Shown here: piece after piece, positions 33,631-45,806 of the stretch
How positions within the stretch are numbered: the first letter of the stretch is position 1
Layout of the letters: every line of letters begins with the position of its first letter
The notes under the pieces: model-generated
Told to the model about the DNA's origin: nothing
The model's input: the letters and a program-made list of their open reading frames with translations, nothing else
Database searches by the model: none
Assembly: GCA_011109175.1 (NCBI GenBank)
Contig: RDEW01000011.1
Coordinates: forward strand, 180,193 to 244,192
Direction of reading: 5' to 3'
DNA: 64,000 bases
From: Dicyema japonicum
Taxonomy: Eukaryota; Dicyemida; Rhombozoa; Dicyemidae
Program-made: the position numbers and the translations under genes

Positions 33631-33879
33631 GACTGACCATGTGTCGTTATTGATTGTGCAAGTGTCGTTGTTGATTGAATAACCATATATTTATCGCATT
33701 AGTTTAAATTCTTTTTTTAAACCAAAGAGTTCAATGTTAAGAAAAGCTAGAAGAATAGTCTATTGATTCTCACCGTTCAACCCCAAAACATCAAACGAAT
33801 TTAAGTATAATAATGTCGATATAAATTTTTTGAAAGACGTTGTCGATGAAGACAGTCTGCGCATGATACATATGCTATT

Positions 33880-34870
33880 ATCTGAAACTGAACTACTCGT
33901 CATAGTTGGCTTCTAAGGAGTCTAGACCTTTTTCTACCAATGTCTGAACCTCACAGGGAGACACTCTGCATTATTTATCATCTACCTGGAGGCAGCTTTA
34001 AGAGATCTAAGAGAACAAATTGGATGTCCGGATAACCACTTTATTAAACTCATTTACGCGGATGACGTCGATTTCGTTGCAGAAGATCGGGAATTTATAG
34101 ACGTTATTATGGAGAAAGCGAAAACAATTTTGAGTAAATGGTCCCTCAAAGTCAATGAAGACAAAACTGAAATAACCACCATTGAAAGAACGCCAACCCG
34201 CGTTGAGGAGAAGTGGAGGAACAGCCGAAAACTAGGATCGTTACTTGGCGATTCAGAAGATATCACACGACGAAAAATATCGGCCACAGTAGCACTTAAA
34301 AATTATAATCCATTCTGATGAAAAAAAATCAAATTCCTACTAAGATCGATTACTTGCTTATACAATGGATTTGTCCGACTATTCCTCATGTATAACGCAG
34401 GTACTTGGAAAACATCAAAGAAAGATATGGAACAACTCGACTCGTTTCACAGAGGTCAACTAAGAAAACTCCTTGAATACTCTTGGCCAAAGAAAATCTT
34501 AAACAATAAATTATACTGACTGATTGTGGGCCAATAAGTCTTAACGTACTTGAAGCCCGCTGGCGCCTTTTTGGACATATTCTACGGATGGGTGAACAGA
34601 CACCATGCAATGTTGCCATGGAATAAATTTTCGGCCACACTGTATCTCCTGCATTCAGAAAACGTCCAAGAAGTTGTCTTCCAAGGACACTTGTGAGGGA
34701 TTACGCAGTGATCGGGGCTGAATGATGGATGCAGATGATCAGGACGAAATCAGGAAAAGAACACGAAAGTGAAAAGGATGGAAAAGACTAACGGAAAGGA
34801 TAATCGAAAAACATGGCACAAGCGAAACCATAAACAGTGTTTACTGGTAACGCGGATTTGCTTTAACTAA
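33880..34870 (+). mobile_element. LINE RT fragment of the 'GTWGTSK' family
   Basis: 34030-34310 encodes 'HFIKLIYADDVDFVAED' (catalytic YADD), then 'LSKWSLKVNEDKTEI'. 34390-34620 gives the C-terminal 'YNAGTWKTSKKDME' and a piece equivalent to 'RLFGHILRM'. Homologous to 13.6, 35.0 and 49.3 kb. Frame changes and stops are frequent in the second half. Confidence 0.75.
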
Positions 34871-34969
34871 CTAACAATTTAGATAACCAAGGTAAATTAG
34901 AAAAAAACCATATTACTGAAACAACTGAACTACTTCGGTTAAAACCAGAACCTATAAACTATCTGTAAA

Positions 34970-35220
34970 TCTGAAAGCTTCGGGACCACTATAAGGCACA
35001 CTTGATGGGGACTATTTGGACATATCTTAAAAATGGATCCTGCTGCTCCGGCAAATGACATCATCGAATCGTATTTCCTAAGTACCGGCCCATTTCGTGT
35101 CAGACCACGGACAACCCTTCTACTGACAAAAACATTGACCTAAAAAATGTCAAAATACGACTGGAAAATGCTGATGACTTGTTTAAAAAATTCAATGTCA
35201 ACATTCCTTCTTTAATCGCT
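34970..35220 (+). mobile_element. LINE C-terminal fragment of the same family
   Basis: 'LFGHILKMDPAAPANDIIESYF' on the plus strand equals the corresponding part of the 49.3-kb copy. Only the final 80 or so codons remain. Confidence 0.6.
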
Positions 35221-35224
35221 TGAA

Positions 35225-35345
35225 GAAGTCGAATCATCTTATTTTGTAATGAATCTCTTTTTTAACTCTTTTTAGAATTGTTAATTTTCTAAGGGATCGA
35301 TCTCTTGAAGAGGTTGAATCATCTTATTTTGCAATTATCTTAGGC
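35225..35345 (+). repeat. imperfect direct repeat
   Basis: 'agaagtcgaatcatcttattttgtaat' at about 35225 returns as 'agaggttgaatcatcttattttgcaat' at about 35308. It lies between LINE pieces and has no coding role that I can see. Confidence 0.6.
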
Positions 35346-35519
35346 ATATTTTAGCTATATAAGTGCGTACGGACAGACAACTTATTCTTTTATTATACAA
35401 TAAATAATATCCTTTAATTTTATATTTTGTAGTGCTAGTTTTATCGTTTTAAATGTTTTTTTCTTAAAATGCTTGATTTAGTGCTAATGGAACAAAAATA
35501 CCTCCCCTGCTGACGGAAT

Positions 35520-35800
35520 CTACAACTCGTAGATGTGGTTCCGGATTTCTCCGCATTTGCGAGGAAGATGGACACCCACTAAGCCTCTAACTGTTCCACG
35601 CAAAAGAAAATCGGTTGGCTAAGAAATTTCCTTCACCAATCGGCTTCTTCTGCAAGAATTAAAGAAAGCATTTCCGTTCGACAGTGGGAACAATGGAGTC
35701 ACACAGATGGCACGTTTGGTTGCGGGAACTGGGATCACCTAACTAGTTGACTTTACTTTGTCTTTCTTTCTCGGTGATCCCGGGGTTAATAAATGTGACC
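35520..35800 (+). mobile_element. LINE 3' tail
   Basis: 'cagtgggaacaatgg' and 'gggaactgggatcacctaactag' lead into 'tttctttctcggtgatcccggggttaataaat'. GGGATCACC and GGTGATCCC are exact reverse complements about 40 nt apart, so the transcript end could fold into a hairpin. The same ends occur at 25050-25200 and 58330-58410. Confidence 0.65.
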
Positions 35801-35949
35801 GATTCAGAATGAGATACGGTTGAATACGAGCCGTTAAATATCGATTTTAAATGTACCGATTTAAACAGCCAATCAAACAAAATGGCAATCGTCCCTAGAC
35901 AAGACAAATTTATGCAATCGTCCCAAATCAAATCAAATTTATTCCAAAG

Positions 35950-37530
35950 TAAGTAAGGAGTTAGTTAAAGGGATTTTAATCGTGTCCGCCTGGACACTTC
36001 ACACGTATCCCATCTCCATTATAGTCGTCCATTTAGTACGTATTGTAAAGCTAGTTACCCAACCTTACTTCGATATCTATTTTTACCGGCCTGACAAGGC
36101 TATTCACTTCCTCGGAGAGGCTTTCATGTAATTTCCTCCTCAGAGATATTTTTATCGCCGCTCGCCTTGTTTTCTCCAGGCGAGCGAGAATCCTTTCTCT
36201 CGAGGGAGTATAAAACCATCCCTCGCATCCGTATATCAGTCTTGGGAGACACACAATTCGGAAGATATAGAGCATTGTATAGGCCAGCATTAGTTTTCTG
36301 GAGCAGAACATCGCTTAAACGGCCTTCTTCCTCCGCTTATCGATGTCCTTCCGATATGATACTCTTCCATCCACTGCAATCCCCAGGTATTTCAGGCTAG
36401 AGACTGTAGGTATCCGTAGCGTATAGGACTCTCTCTGGTGACGACCCAGCCTGTATATTCGCAAGTAACTGGATTTTTCTGTGGATTAAATCATCCCTCT
36501 CCTTTCGCACCAAACCTGAACTCTGTCGAGAAAAGCCCCGATTCGTCGCTCAGAGATGTATGCCTTCAGAGATGAGTCTAGGATTAAGATGTCATCCGCA
36601 TATCATCAGCTTGGTCCTAATATCTTGTGGAGAAGAAAAGTCTTCAATAAATGTGTTGAATAATAGAGGGCTTAGAATAGACCACTGCGGCACTCCTCTT
36701 TTATACAATATATCTTCGGAATATCTTCCACCAACTACCACGTTTGATACCCTCCCAGTCGACAGGTTCTTCAGCCATAGGAAAATTAGTCTTGAAATTT
36801 TTGATCGAACCATTTGACAGTATAAGGCCTCGTGCCAAACACTGTCGAAAGCCTTAGAGATGTCAAGGCAGACAAGGCTCAACTGGCTCCGTCTCTCAAA
36901 AGCATTTGCAATCTCAAAGTTTAGAGAGTGAATGCAATTTACGCACGATCTTCCTGGCCGAAAAACCCATTGGTAACACTGTAGAACATTAATCTTTTCT
37001 ATATATTGATTCAATTTCTTGAAAATCATCCGTTCCATTATCTTCGATGAAGAAAAGATAAGGCTTATACGCCTATAACTAAAAGGATATTTCCTCGACT
37101 TTCCAGGTTTAAAGATCATCTTTACAATTGATGCTTCCATAGTGAAGGGGAATGTCCGAGCTTGAAACTAGCGTTATTCATCTTTTGTAGAACAGATAGC
37201 AATTCATCGGATCCTTCTTTAATCATATTCATCGGAATGCTATCAAATCGAGGAGCCTTGTTTTTGCACTCCCGTATAGCAGTCTTTACCGCAGCCAAGG
37301 TGATTACCTCTACCATACTATTCAGATCGTTTATGGAGTAAACCATAGAAGTAGATATATCTTCTGAGAATTTTTCAGATATAATACTAACTGGGTCTAC
37401 TCCCTGTATGTTTTCTAATTGTTTCCTGAATACTGACGGTACTCTTTCCAGGGGAATTGTTCTTCCATCTTAATCCGCCAGTACAATGTTCATTGCTCTC
37501 AAATTTTTGTTGGTCAGTCTGGAGTCAATT
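35950..37530 (-). mobile_element. LINE ORF2 remnant, minus strand
   Basis: Read on the minus strand: 'ECKNKAPRFDSIPMNMI', 'SYRRISLIFSSSKIMERMIF' (fingers), 'CLDISKAFDSVWHEAL' (palm A), 'RGVPQWSILSPLLFN' (motif B, with the usual Gly after GVPQ replaced by Trp), a 'YADDILI' block in another frame at about 36603, and the C-terminal 'SSLKYLGIAVDGR' and 'LPRLIYGCEGW'. Domain order is complete from the linker to the C-terminus, with frame changes at about 37150, 36610 and 36320. Confidence 0.8.
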
Positions 37531-37599
37531 TCCAAAAGCAAGGATTCTTCCAGTGCACTTTCGAGGCTGCTTTCCTTATAATAACTGTTTTTATTAGAA

Positions 37600-38930
37600 A
37601 AAATTGAGAAATTTATAATGTAAAATTATTCTAGCTTTGCTAAGTCTCTGCTATTTTCTTGAATCGCACTTCCATCTTCTCCTAAATCAATCATTCCTGT
37701 ATCAGATATTCCTTTAACATGATATATGAATGTGTTCGTTTAAGCCACTTTTTCGTGTTTTTTTATTATTATCAAGATAGACCCTTCTAACAACGCGATC
37801 ACCGATGTTAAAGATAAAAATATCATTCTTCCACCTTCTTTTAGTTAACATTTTTCTTTCAGCAATGTTTGAATTTAAAATTGCTTTTGTTCTCAAAGTT
37901 TCATTTGATGACCAAAACCATGCAAGATATTCAGTTGCTTCAGTTTGTGTTTCTTCATTCCATAAATCAATTTGGTTGAATATTTCATTCATTTCCTCTT
38001 CTGAGTAATGATTATTGGCAGAAGCTCCGAACATCAATTTAAAAGGAGCGTGCAACGTTGTTGAATGCTGTAAAAAATTATAGGAACTTGTAATTTCTTC
38101 AATTATGTTTATCCATTTGAAATTCAAAATCTTTGAAAAGCAGGTTGAAGAAATCAAATTTCAATGTCTGATTCAGACGCTCGACTTGTCCCTGCACCCA
38201 AGGACGTCCCCTGACGTGTTTTATACCAAATGTTGAGCATAACTCGAACATTTTTTCATTTACAAACTCCTTGCCATTGTCCGTGTGCAAAATAGTTGAT
38301 TTTCCAAACATTAAAATTATGCTCTTTATTGCACTTGACACCTCCGTAGCCGATTTACTCTTTAGAGGTCTTGTCCAGCAAAATTTGGAAAAGAAATCAA
38401 TTTTCATTAAAATTTGAATAGTGTCGTAGATCAACCAAATCAAAAATATACCTGAAATTAGAATATTTAACTAGTACCTTTTTCTCACTGTATATGCTCT
38501 GATAGGTGTTATAGTTGGTCGAGTGTTCATGAGCCGTCTTGCCAGACATTGTGAACAAGACTTGAGAACAACCATAACTTCATCTCTGCAAGATCCATAG
38601 ACTAGATTCTTTAGAAGAGAAAGAAGTCTATCACGACCAGGATGTCCATTTTTGAGGTGAACATTTTCAATAAATATCCTCTTCTGTTCATCTTCTTCCA
38701 CAGCGAACACGTGCAATAAAATTCCACTTGTTTTGAAAAAAAATAGTTGAGCCGGCAATGAGTCTTTTAGTCTGAATAATGACGCAGTTCTTATGAAATT
38801 TCGTTTCTCCTTCAGCAAATTGGATGGTAAAATTTGGTATCTCAGATAGGTTATTATTTCTTGCTTTTGTAGCAGAGTAAAGTAGACAACCTTCATAACA
38901 AAAAACAAAAACAAGCGTGAGCAAAAATCT
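37600..38930 (-). mobile_element. integrase-bearing element or gene with a micro-intron
   Basis: Minus strand: a zinc-binding region with 'HLKNGHPGRDRLLSLL' and 'CSQCLARR' (H-C-C), then the integrase core 'FGKSTILHTDNGKEF' and 'GRPWVQGQVERLNQTLKF' (second Asp and Glu regions), then 'HSTTLHAPFKLMFG' and 'FNIGDRVVRR'. A 26-nt GT-AG intron (38452-38477) cleanly joins 'TVRKR' to 'YIFDLVDLRHYSNF'. A small deletion with a frame change just after it, and a one-base frame change near 38110, suggest a dead copy. Chromovirus, Ginger or KRBA2-like origin cannot be separated by eye. Confidence 0.75.
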
Positions 38931-39179
38931 ATTACTATTCTATCTGATGTTAGCCGTTAAAAAATGAAAATTTGTGAGAAATTTAAATTATTAAAAATTA
39001 CTAATCATTATAAAGATAGGAATTAATTAATTCATTGATTTATTTTTCATTAAAAAAAATTATTGATTTCTAACGGCTTTAACGCCACGTATAACGCCTT
39101 TAACGGCTCGTATTCAACCTGGGCTCGTATTCAACCGGTCACAATAAATAAATAGCGCTAATAATTTTTCTAACAAACT

Positions 39180-40170
39180 AGATCATCCCCCATTTTTAGT
39201 TGCTATTCAACCTGCTTCACATTGTTTTCTATCACTGATGATAAGGCTATGTAACATGATTGTTGCCTCTAAAGACATAGACGTTAACGAAGCAACGAAA
39301 AATGTTCAGATCCACTTGAACACTCTTGAAGAGTGGCTTGGAGCAATCCACCTATCCTCCTCTCCATCGAAATCCACCGTCACTGTATTCACGTCCAACC
39401 GCCGCCAACTAAATTGTCAACCAATTTTAACAATTCATGGACAACCACTCACCGTTACGAAACATCCCAAAATACTTGGAGTTATTTATGACCAACTACT
39501 AACTTTCTCTAAACATGTGGAGAACAGTGTACAAAGGCTTCTCACAAGATCAACATACTTAAAGCTGTGTCAGGTCATGGCAAAGAAAAGAAGCCCTAAC
39601 CATCATAAACAATTCATTCGAACAACTATTAACTATGCAAGCCCTTGCTGGTCAACCTCTGCCTCTCTTACTTCTATTGACAAACTACAAAAAGTACAAA
39701 ACACCGCGCTCAGGATAATTACTGGATGTCTCAGATCAACTCTTGTCGATCATCTACATTAGGAGTCAAAGATCCTCTTAATTGGAGACCATCTGGAAAT
39801 GAGAGCCCTGCAGTTCTTCTCCCAAGCCTACAGTCTAGAACATCCCTGCCACTCCCTATGCAAGCAGCAAAACAAAAAGAAAATTATTATGACAACCAGT
39901 GACCTGTCTCGAATGTTATCATCCATTCCTTCCATCCCCAATGACAGGAGTCGTCTGAAACAGATACAAGATTCTATTTCTACGAGAAGCATCCGAAGAC
40001 TCGGAGACAATAAAATATTACAGCGACCCCCTCCTCCAATAGACCAATTAGAATCCTCTCTTTCAAGGGACGTGCGAGTAAACCTGGCTCGTCTACAATG
40101 TGGGCACCACCCATATCTACCAGCTTATGATGTACTCGGCCCCGCTTCACGATATGTGACATGATGCAAG
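39180..40170 (+). mobile_element. LINE C-terminal region
   Basis: A fairly clean frame (39238-39762) gives 'IHLNTLEEWLGAIHLSSSPSK', 'HPKILGVIYDQLLTFSKHV' and 'TTINYASPCWSTSA', typical of LINE ORF2 after the YADD box. After one stop the rest (39799-40164) reads 'LEMRALQFFSQAY' to 'VRVNLARLQCGHHPYLPAY'. The 5' RT part is missing. The copy at 18-19 kb is a more decayed relative. Confidence 0.8.
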
Positions 40171-40399
40171 AACAGGGCTCCATGACATTACTATGTGATA
40201 ATTAAATTGTTTATTTGAAGCTCTTCAAAACTTGTTTGAAGCGAGCCTGAAATTTGATTACCTTAAAACCAAAGAAAAAGCCATCGTGTTAATGTGTCAC
40301 ATGGGCCAAGCGATACCTATGGGCTGCCTGTTACATTAACCTTGAACCATGATTAACTTCAATTAATTTTATGAATGATTTATTAACCACAAAAAATTA

Positions 40400-41480
40400 A
40401 ATTTAAGTAACTTTTTTTAGTTTACTCATTAATACAGTCGATATTTCTCCTTTCGAATTTTTTATCTATCAAATTAAACTATTTAAAGCTACCTCCATGC
40501 GATTATTCGATAAAAAATTTATTATTTCTGCAACTAGATAATACTGAGACTCAAACTTATCCAGTCGCAATGAGGGATTTGTTTTAAAGTCCTTTTTAGC
40601 CCGAACCTATTTATTAATGTTTTTAATTCATACTTTATCTCCCATGTTAAAAGTATATTTACTATTATGAACATTCATTTTCCTGTTCATAGCTTTGTAA
40701 TAATTCGAATTTTCTTCAATCGATTTAATTTCGAAATTGAATCTCTTCGCATTCAGACACAAATTATCCGACTGGGAATTATCTAGATATAAATTTTTTA
40801 AATCAAACTACGTGAATTTTCAATAGATTCTCGAACAATTAACCAAATCGTCAATTTGTTCTGGAATCGCACACTCATCACTTAAATTATCTAAGTCATA
40901 ATGTTAAATATAACCATTAATTATTGAATTTATTTCCTTAATTCCTCGATATCTTTCGAAAGGACTTTCGTTAGAAAATGAATGGACCGATATGTTATAA
41001 CTGTAAACAGCACTTTCTAATTTACCAAACCACTTTTTTTCACTGTCATCCAGCATTTTTGACAACTTCCTCGTGATCGTCTGATTAAATCTTTCGACAA
41101 TTCCTTGTGGTCGTGGATTGTTAGGCCTTCTGTGAATTTGCTTAATGTTAAAATCTTCGCAGAGGTTTGTTATTCCTTGATTTTTAAATTCAGAACCATT
41201 GTCCGACTGAAGAAATTTACATGGCCCAATCAGGCGGAACAAAGATCTTAAGTTTTCACATACTTCTTTACCAGACTTATTATAGAGTGGTCGTACAAAA
41301 GCGAATCTATAAATTTAAAAAAACCAACCTACTATATATTTATCATGCAAAACATCTTTTAAAGTTTGATATTCAACGCAATCTTTCACAAAACCCTTGT
41401 AAGAAGCCATTGCAAACAAAATAATCTTCCATGCTATAAATCACGCTAGAAATCTAGGTTTACCTCTATAAAAAATAAAC
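40400..41480 (-). mobile_element. integrase core and C-terminal remnant
   Basis: 'PCKFLQSDNGSEFKNQ' and 'RPNNPRPQGIVERFNQTI' followed by 'YSYNISVHSFSNESPFERY' (40904-41242, minus) are the Asp/Glu part of a retroviral-type integrase core. Downstream pieces include 'FNMGDKV' and 'KTNPSLRLDKFESQYY' (about 40560-40680). Related to, but distinct from, the integrase at 37.6-38.9 kb. A piece of the same gene family lies at 59930-60150. Confidence 0.75.
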
Positions 41481-42250
41481 TTTTTATAATCAAAACATTT
41501 ATGGATAAAAAACTAATTTAACAGGATTAAATTACGATATAAATCGGATATACAAAATTAAATGTCGGATATTCAAAAGACCTTTTCAAGGTCGAAAAAA
41601 TGTAACATGCTGCCCATGCGTTACGACATAATGAACTAGTTGTCCAGGATAACGGGACGGATAATTTTCAAGAGACTATGTTAGCATGTCGAATCTAAAA
41701 ACCTCCGAAGTTGCAATCATTTAGCTTTCGTCCGGGCACCGCCTTTACTATCCAACTTTGATGAAGTTAAAGCGCATGATTTTGGATTCTATATGCAAGG
41801 GCAGTGAGTGATTTGATTTCTTTAAAAATGCGAAGGGTGGTTTTTCACTCCGAGAAAAAAGAACGATCATTCTGCTACTAGAAAAATCAAGGAGACTAAG
41901 TTGGACTCTAACTGAACCTGATACAAAACTGAGTATGGACCAAGAGGCGTCATTGAAAATCATTAGAGACTCTTTCTTAAGCTCTCCCTAAATTGCCTGT
42001 GATGTGCCATCATATCTATAGCTTACTATGAACTAACTAGTTGAGGAAGGATCTCAATGAAGAGTCCAAGTCCTCCAAGGGAGGACCAATGGTATTTCAA
42101 TTTTCTCTCACGTTTAACCCTATTTAATTTTTGTGTTAATTAAAAATTTATTCATTCAAACCGGTAGCTAACAAGAACGTAAAAGAAAAGACCGACGCTC
42201 CCCAAAATTTAATTTATTAATCCTTGAAACCTCAAAAAAAAGGATGAGTT
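41481..42250. other. region without a recognised gene
   Basis: A plus-strand open stretch at 41760-41990 (beginning MKLKRMILDSICKGS, one stop) has protein-like composition but no family I know. The rest is non-coding and AT-rich. Confidence 0.3.
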
Positions 42251-42259
42251 TTCGCAATC

Positions 42260-42970
42260 CAATTACCTTCATTTGTTTATTCGAGAACCCGAAGATCACC
42301 AAGAATGATGTTAAAAAAAACTAATTAAGTGATCCCTGCTTCCATTAATTCCGAACTCTTCTTTCGTGGTCTTCCAACTGTATAACGGGGTAAAGCATAC
42401 CTACGAAGGAACTCGATTAGGTTGTCCTTCTTTAGGACCGATCGACTTCCTCTGGGTTAGGAATATTATCGCCCAATGGATATCCTGGTTCTTTGTAGAA
42501 AAACAGGAAAAGGCCATGGTTTCTTGTGGATTCCCTTGAGAGGAGAATGGGAAGTGTGGTAAGCAAACGTGTAGTATTCTGTCTGATTGAATTTAGTTAG
42601 TCAACCTCCATGCGGGAGAGGCGAATTCGATTGTTGTAACGGAATGACCTGATCATACAGTCAGTATATGGAGTAAGCAGAGGGAGGGGGATCTTTTTTT
42701 ATAATTGCCTTCCAAACATTCAACTTCCGGAGTCCCTTGTCAAGACTTCTTCAGCATGATGAGAGGAGGTCATTAAGTCGTAATTCACCCCTAGAATCTT
42801 CTGTTTACTGGATATCGGAATAGGGGCGTCCCCAATGTGCATTTCGATCCCACATTCGGACTTCGTGAATATGTATTTTTCCACAGACACCGTAAGAAAA
42901 TGAATACCAAACTAATCATGCACTTGGACAGCGGCAGCCATGAGGGATAGGGATCTGTTCCTAAAGGTGA
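42260..42970 (-). mobile_element. LINE 3' half remnant
   Basis: The minus strand includes 'ILGVNYDLMTSSHHAEE' (42730-42790), the segment after the YADD box, and extends to the tail equivalent to 45230-45480 ('gtccttcttt(c)agga', 'ctggttctttgcagaaa'). Several stops. Confidence 0.55.
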
Positions 42971-43043
42971 AATTAAGCCCTTGGAGAATTACACTCATAT
43001 ACTTAAATTGATGTAAAATGATATTTTTTTTTATAGATTTTTA

Positions 43044-44562
43044 TTATTTTATAAAAAATATTTTTAAAGAGTCAATAAATTCACTAAGACCCGTGACGTT
43101 GTACAAAAATTCCTTTAAAGTTGGGTTTTCTGAATCGTAAATGCTCGTCTCTGATTTTTTGGGAACAAATTCATTAAATTTGTATTTCTCTAATCCTTCA
43201 ATTGTCATGCAAATTCCATCAGAATTCAGTTTGGTACCAAAAGGACAATCACAAACGTACGATCCATTTGTATTTCTGCATATCTTGTCACGTGGGCAGT
43301 TATGCAAGCCCGTGGAGCATTCATCCAAATCAGTACAATCGTGAATCTATAGTGAGACATAACTGTACATTTTTGTTCCATCTTTTTCCTTCTCCGCAGT
43401 CACAAAAATATGTAAATTTATTATTAACAACTTCCTTAAATTGTTTTTTTTCATAAAATAGGCGGCAAATTTTGTTCATTTTAATTTCGGAAAATTTTTC
43501 CCTCTCATTAATGTCTGATCTTTTGGCGTATTCGTTAGTCCCACACATGTCGTTATCCAGAGATAGCACATGATCTTCATCTTCTAGCTCATGGGGTTCA
43601 ATGGATCCGTAGCAGAGATCAGGACAGAACCACCGCTCGGCACAGTAGAATTCATTGTTCTCCTTCAATCTGAAGTCGTCCACCTCAATAAATTCATCTC
43701 CTGCGAATATTAGCTTGCAAATGTCGGAGACCAATCGCATATTCTGGTTTCTCGAAATTGTGTACCAACACAGGTAATAGCGAGCCCTCACTTTTAGCTA
43801 CCATGACTTTAATGAGTACCTTAAATTCCTCTGTTTGAGATAAACTCACAAACTTGAGGGAAGAATCGAGGAAAATTAAATTTTGGAAATTAAAAAAATC
43901 CTTAAAATCGGCTTTCTCAACGAGGTTGTTGGTCAAGTTATGAAATCGACTTAAAGTGGAATAATTATCGAACTCCTGTCCGTTCTTTAAAGAAATCAAA
44001 CTCGAGACAAAGTAGAGACAATTTTTTACTGAATTTTTGCACATTTCCTCGAGCTAGAATGAATTTTGTAAGAATACAATGCTATTTATGGCTCCAACTG
44101 AATTGGCGGGAAATGAAGTTCTAACATTCGGGCATTCGTCGAACTTTAGGCGGGAAAAATACCACAGAGCTGCTTTTTTGGACATTTTCCCTGCAAAAAG
44201 TCCTATCTTGTAAGTCAAGGAGCTTTCAATCCATCCCTTTGACTTTTTCGCAGCTGGTCTTTTGTCGATCTGTTCAAGAATCAAATTCTTGAGATTTTGT
44301 GATGAATTTGTTATTATTTTTGACACGTTCTTGACTAAATTGATTCCGTCATCAACACGTGGGTCATATGGATCAAATTTTTGCTGAGCTAATGAGATTA
44401 ACACCAAAACAAACCCAAATAAGGACCAACATACATTAAATGTAGAATAATCGACTGTTTTGGGGGAATATTCAAAGATTCTACTTTTTCTTTGTAGTTG
44501 TCGAATTGCTGTTCTATTTTGAGTTTACTAGTTTTGTCATTTTGGAGTTGACACAACTCCAT
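43044..44562 (-). CDS. large protein with a calcium-binding EGF module, family unknown
   Basis: Five exons joined by introns 44389-44426 (38), 44054-44077 (24), 43798-43819 (22) and 43347-43368 (22) give 470 codons. An optional 24-nt intron (43985-44008) would shorten this to 462. The ATG at 44562 opens 'MELCQLQNDKTSKLKIEQQF', and the 38-nt first intron is the least certain. Residues 50-350 have no motif I recognise; they include 'CAERWFCPDLCYGS' and 'YFCDCGEGKRWNKN'. From about residue 373 comes DCTDLDECSTG...C...CRNTNGSYVCDCPFG...DGIC, a calcium-binding EGF domain (D-x-D-E-C, N-T-x-G-S-Y). This implies secretion or the extracellular face, yet the modelled N-terminus has no clear signal peptide, so a 5' exon may be missing. 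Alone on its strand. Confidence 0.75.
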
Positions 44563-44865
44563 ATGGTTATCAATAAAGATAATTTAAACATTACTATATT
44601 TTGTTTTGTCGTGTTTTATTAATAAATTTTAACGGTGTAAACTTCTAAATTTATATATTAAAATTTAAATTTCTAAAAAAAGATAATTTATATTAATTTC
44701 ATTCAAATTTTATTTTTTAAATTAAAATGTAAATTCAAAAACGAATTAAGTTTTGTGGTATTCTCAGATCTTCTAAACCTTCTTCCTTTCGGACACTTGT
44801 GAAAGATTCCAGACAAAGTCGGAACAGAGGGAGGTGCACTGACACCGGGGTCAATTAATTTAGAC
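44563..44865. other. AT-rich spacer upstream of the EGF-module gene
   Basis: No coding sequence. Presumably includes its promoter and possibly an unrecognised 5' exon. Confidence 0.3.
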
Positions 44866-44869
44866 GATA

Positions 44870-45190
44870 TCTTTTTCTCCTCTCATGTGTTCCTGTGGTT
44901 ATAATAATAATTCACATAGGTTCCGATAGCTATCGAGATCAACTGGGGGAGCAACTGGGTTTCGAGGATATTATGACTTCTTAGTGTATTCGAATGTCCC
45001 AGATTCTTGTTAAAGGAAAAATATTTCCTTCTTATCGCTCCAGTTTCCTCGACAGAAGTCACACGGAATGTGAACCAGTCGAGAAACCCTTGGTATTTCA
45101 CTCCGTTATATATCTCTGCAGCGAATGGTGCCTCTACTGCACTCCCAATGATGTTAGCAGAAGATAGAGAGTCGACCTATTTATTTAGGA
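44870..45190 (-). mobile_element. C-terminal fragment of the nuclease-type LINE family
   Basis: The minus strand carries 'VKYQGFLDWFTFRVTSVEETG' and 'RSHNILETQLLPQLISIAIG', parallel to 62600-62690, preceded by 'VDSLSSANIIGSAVEAPFAAE', which equals the segment after the WD-x-T box of the 54.8-kb copy. Confidence 0.6.
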
Positions 45191-45199
45191 TACCCCAGA

Positions 45200-45480
45200 T
45201 CAGCAAGAAAGATTTCAAAGCCAATTAAGTGATCCCAGGGACTCTCCTCTATTGGTCATTCAGCTATTTTACTTCCTTACGGAAGTTTCTTCTTGAATTT
45301 ATGCATAGGAAGTTGACCAGGATGTCCTTCTTCAGGACTGATCGGGATTTCCGTTTCCTCAAAATTATTTTCCTGGTTCTCTGCAGAAACGACAAAACTC
45401 TCAGCCATAGTTTCTGGTCTTTTGAAAGGAGAGTAGAAATTTATGTTTTCACATGTGAAGGAACACAATAACAAAACTCT
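45200..45480 (-). mobile_element. LINE 3' tail, minus orientation
   Basis: 'aattaagtgatccc' and the blocks after it parallel 42330-42540 and represent an inverted LINE 3' end. No intact frame. Confidence 0.5.
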
Positions 45481-45806
45481 TCAGCACATTGACATATTCC
45501 AAGTTATGGAGACATAGGAAAATGGGTTATCTTTCGGTGGTACCTAATTAGGCAATGAACTTGTCCACACTAAGAAAGTGTCCAAATTTAAGTCTGGAAC
45601 TTTGGTCTACATTGATTCACAAAGAATGAGCTAGTTTTTTGTGAGTGATCACAGCATCGTGGTTATTAGTTTGTTCACTTATGTGGACTTGCGAGAGGTC
45701 CACTTGTGCCTATAATTAACTCGAATTAGTTTCGATATTTTTAATTAAGGAAACTTAGAGATGATACAGAGTCTTCAACCGGGTCTTCTTCAAGGCAACT
45801 TGTTTT

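Noticed and set aside
37600-41480. A single complete LTR retrotransposon spanning both integrase regions
   Set aside because: The two integrases are different, a plus-strand LINE lies between them, and no long terminal repeats were found.
43694-43800. Frameshift or pseudogene in the EGF-module gene
   Set aside because: A 22-nt GT-AG intron (43798-43819) joins the two frames exactly; no indel is needed.
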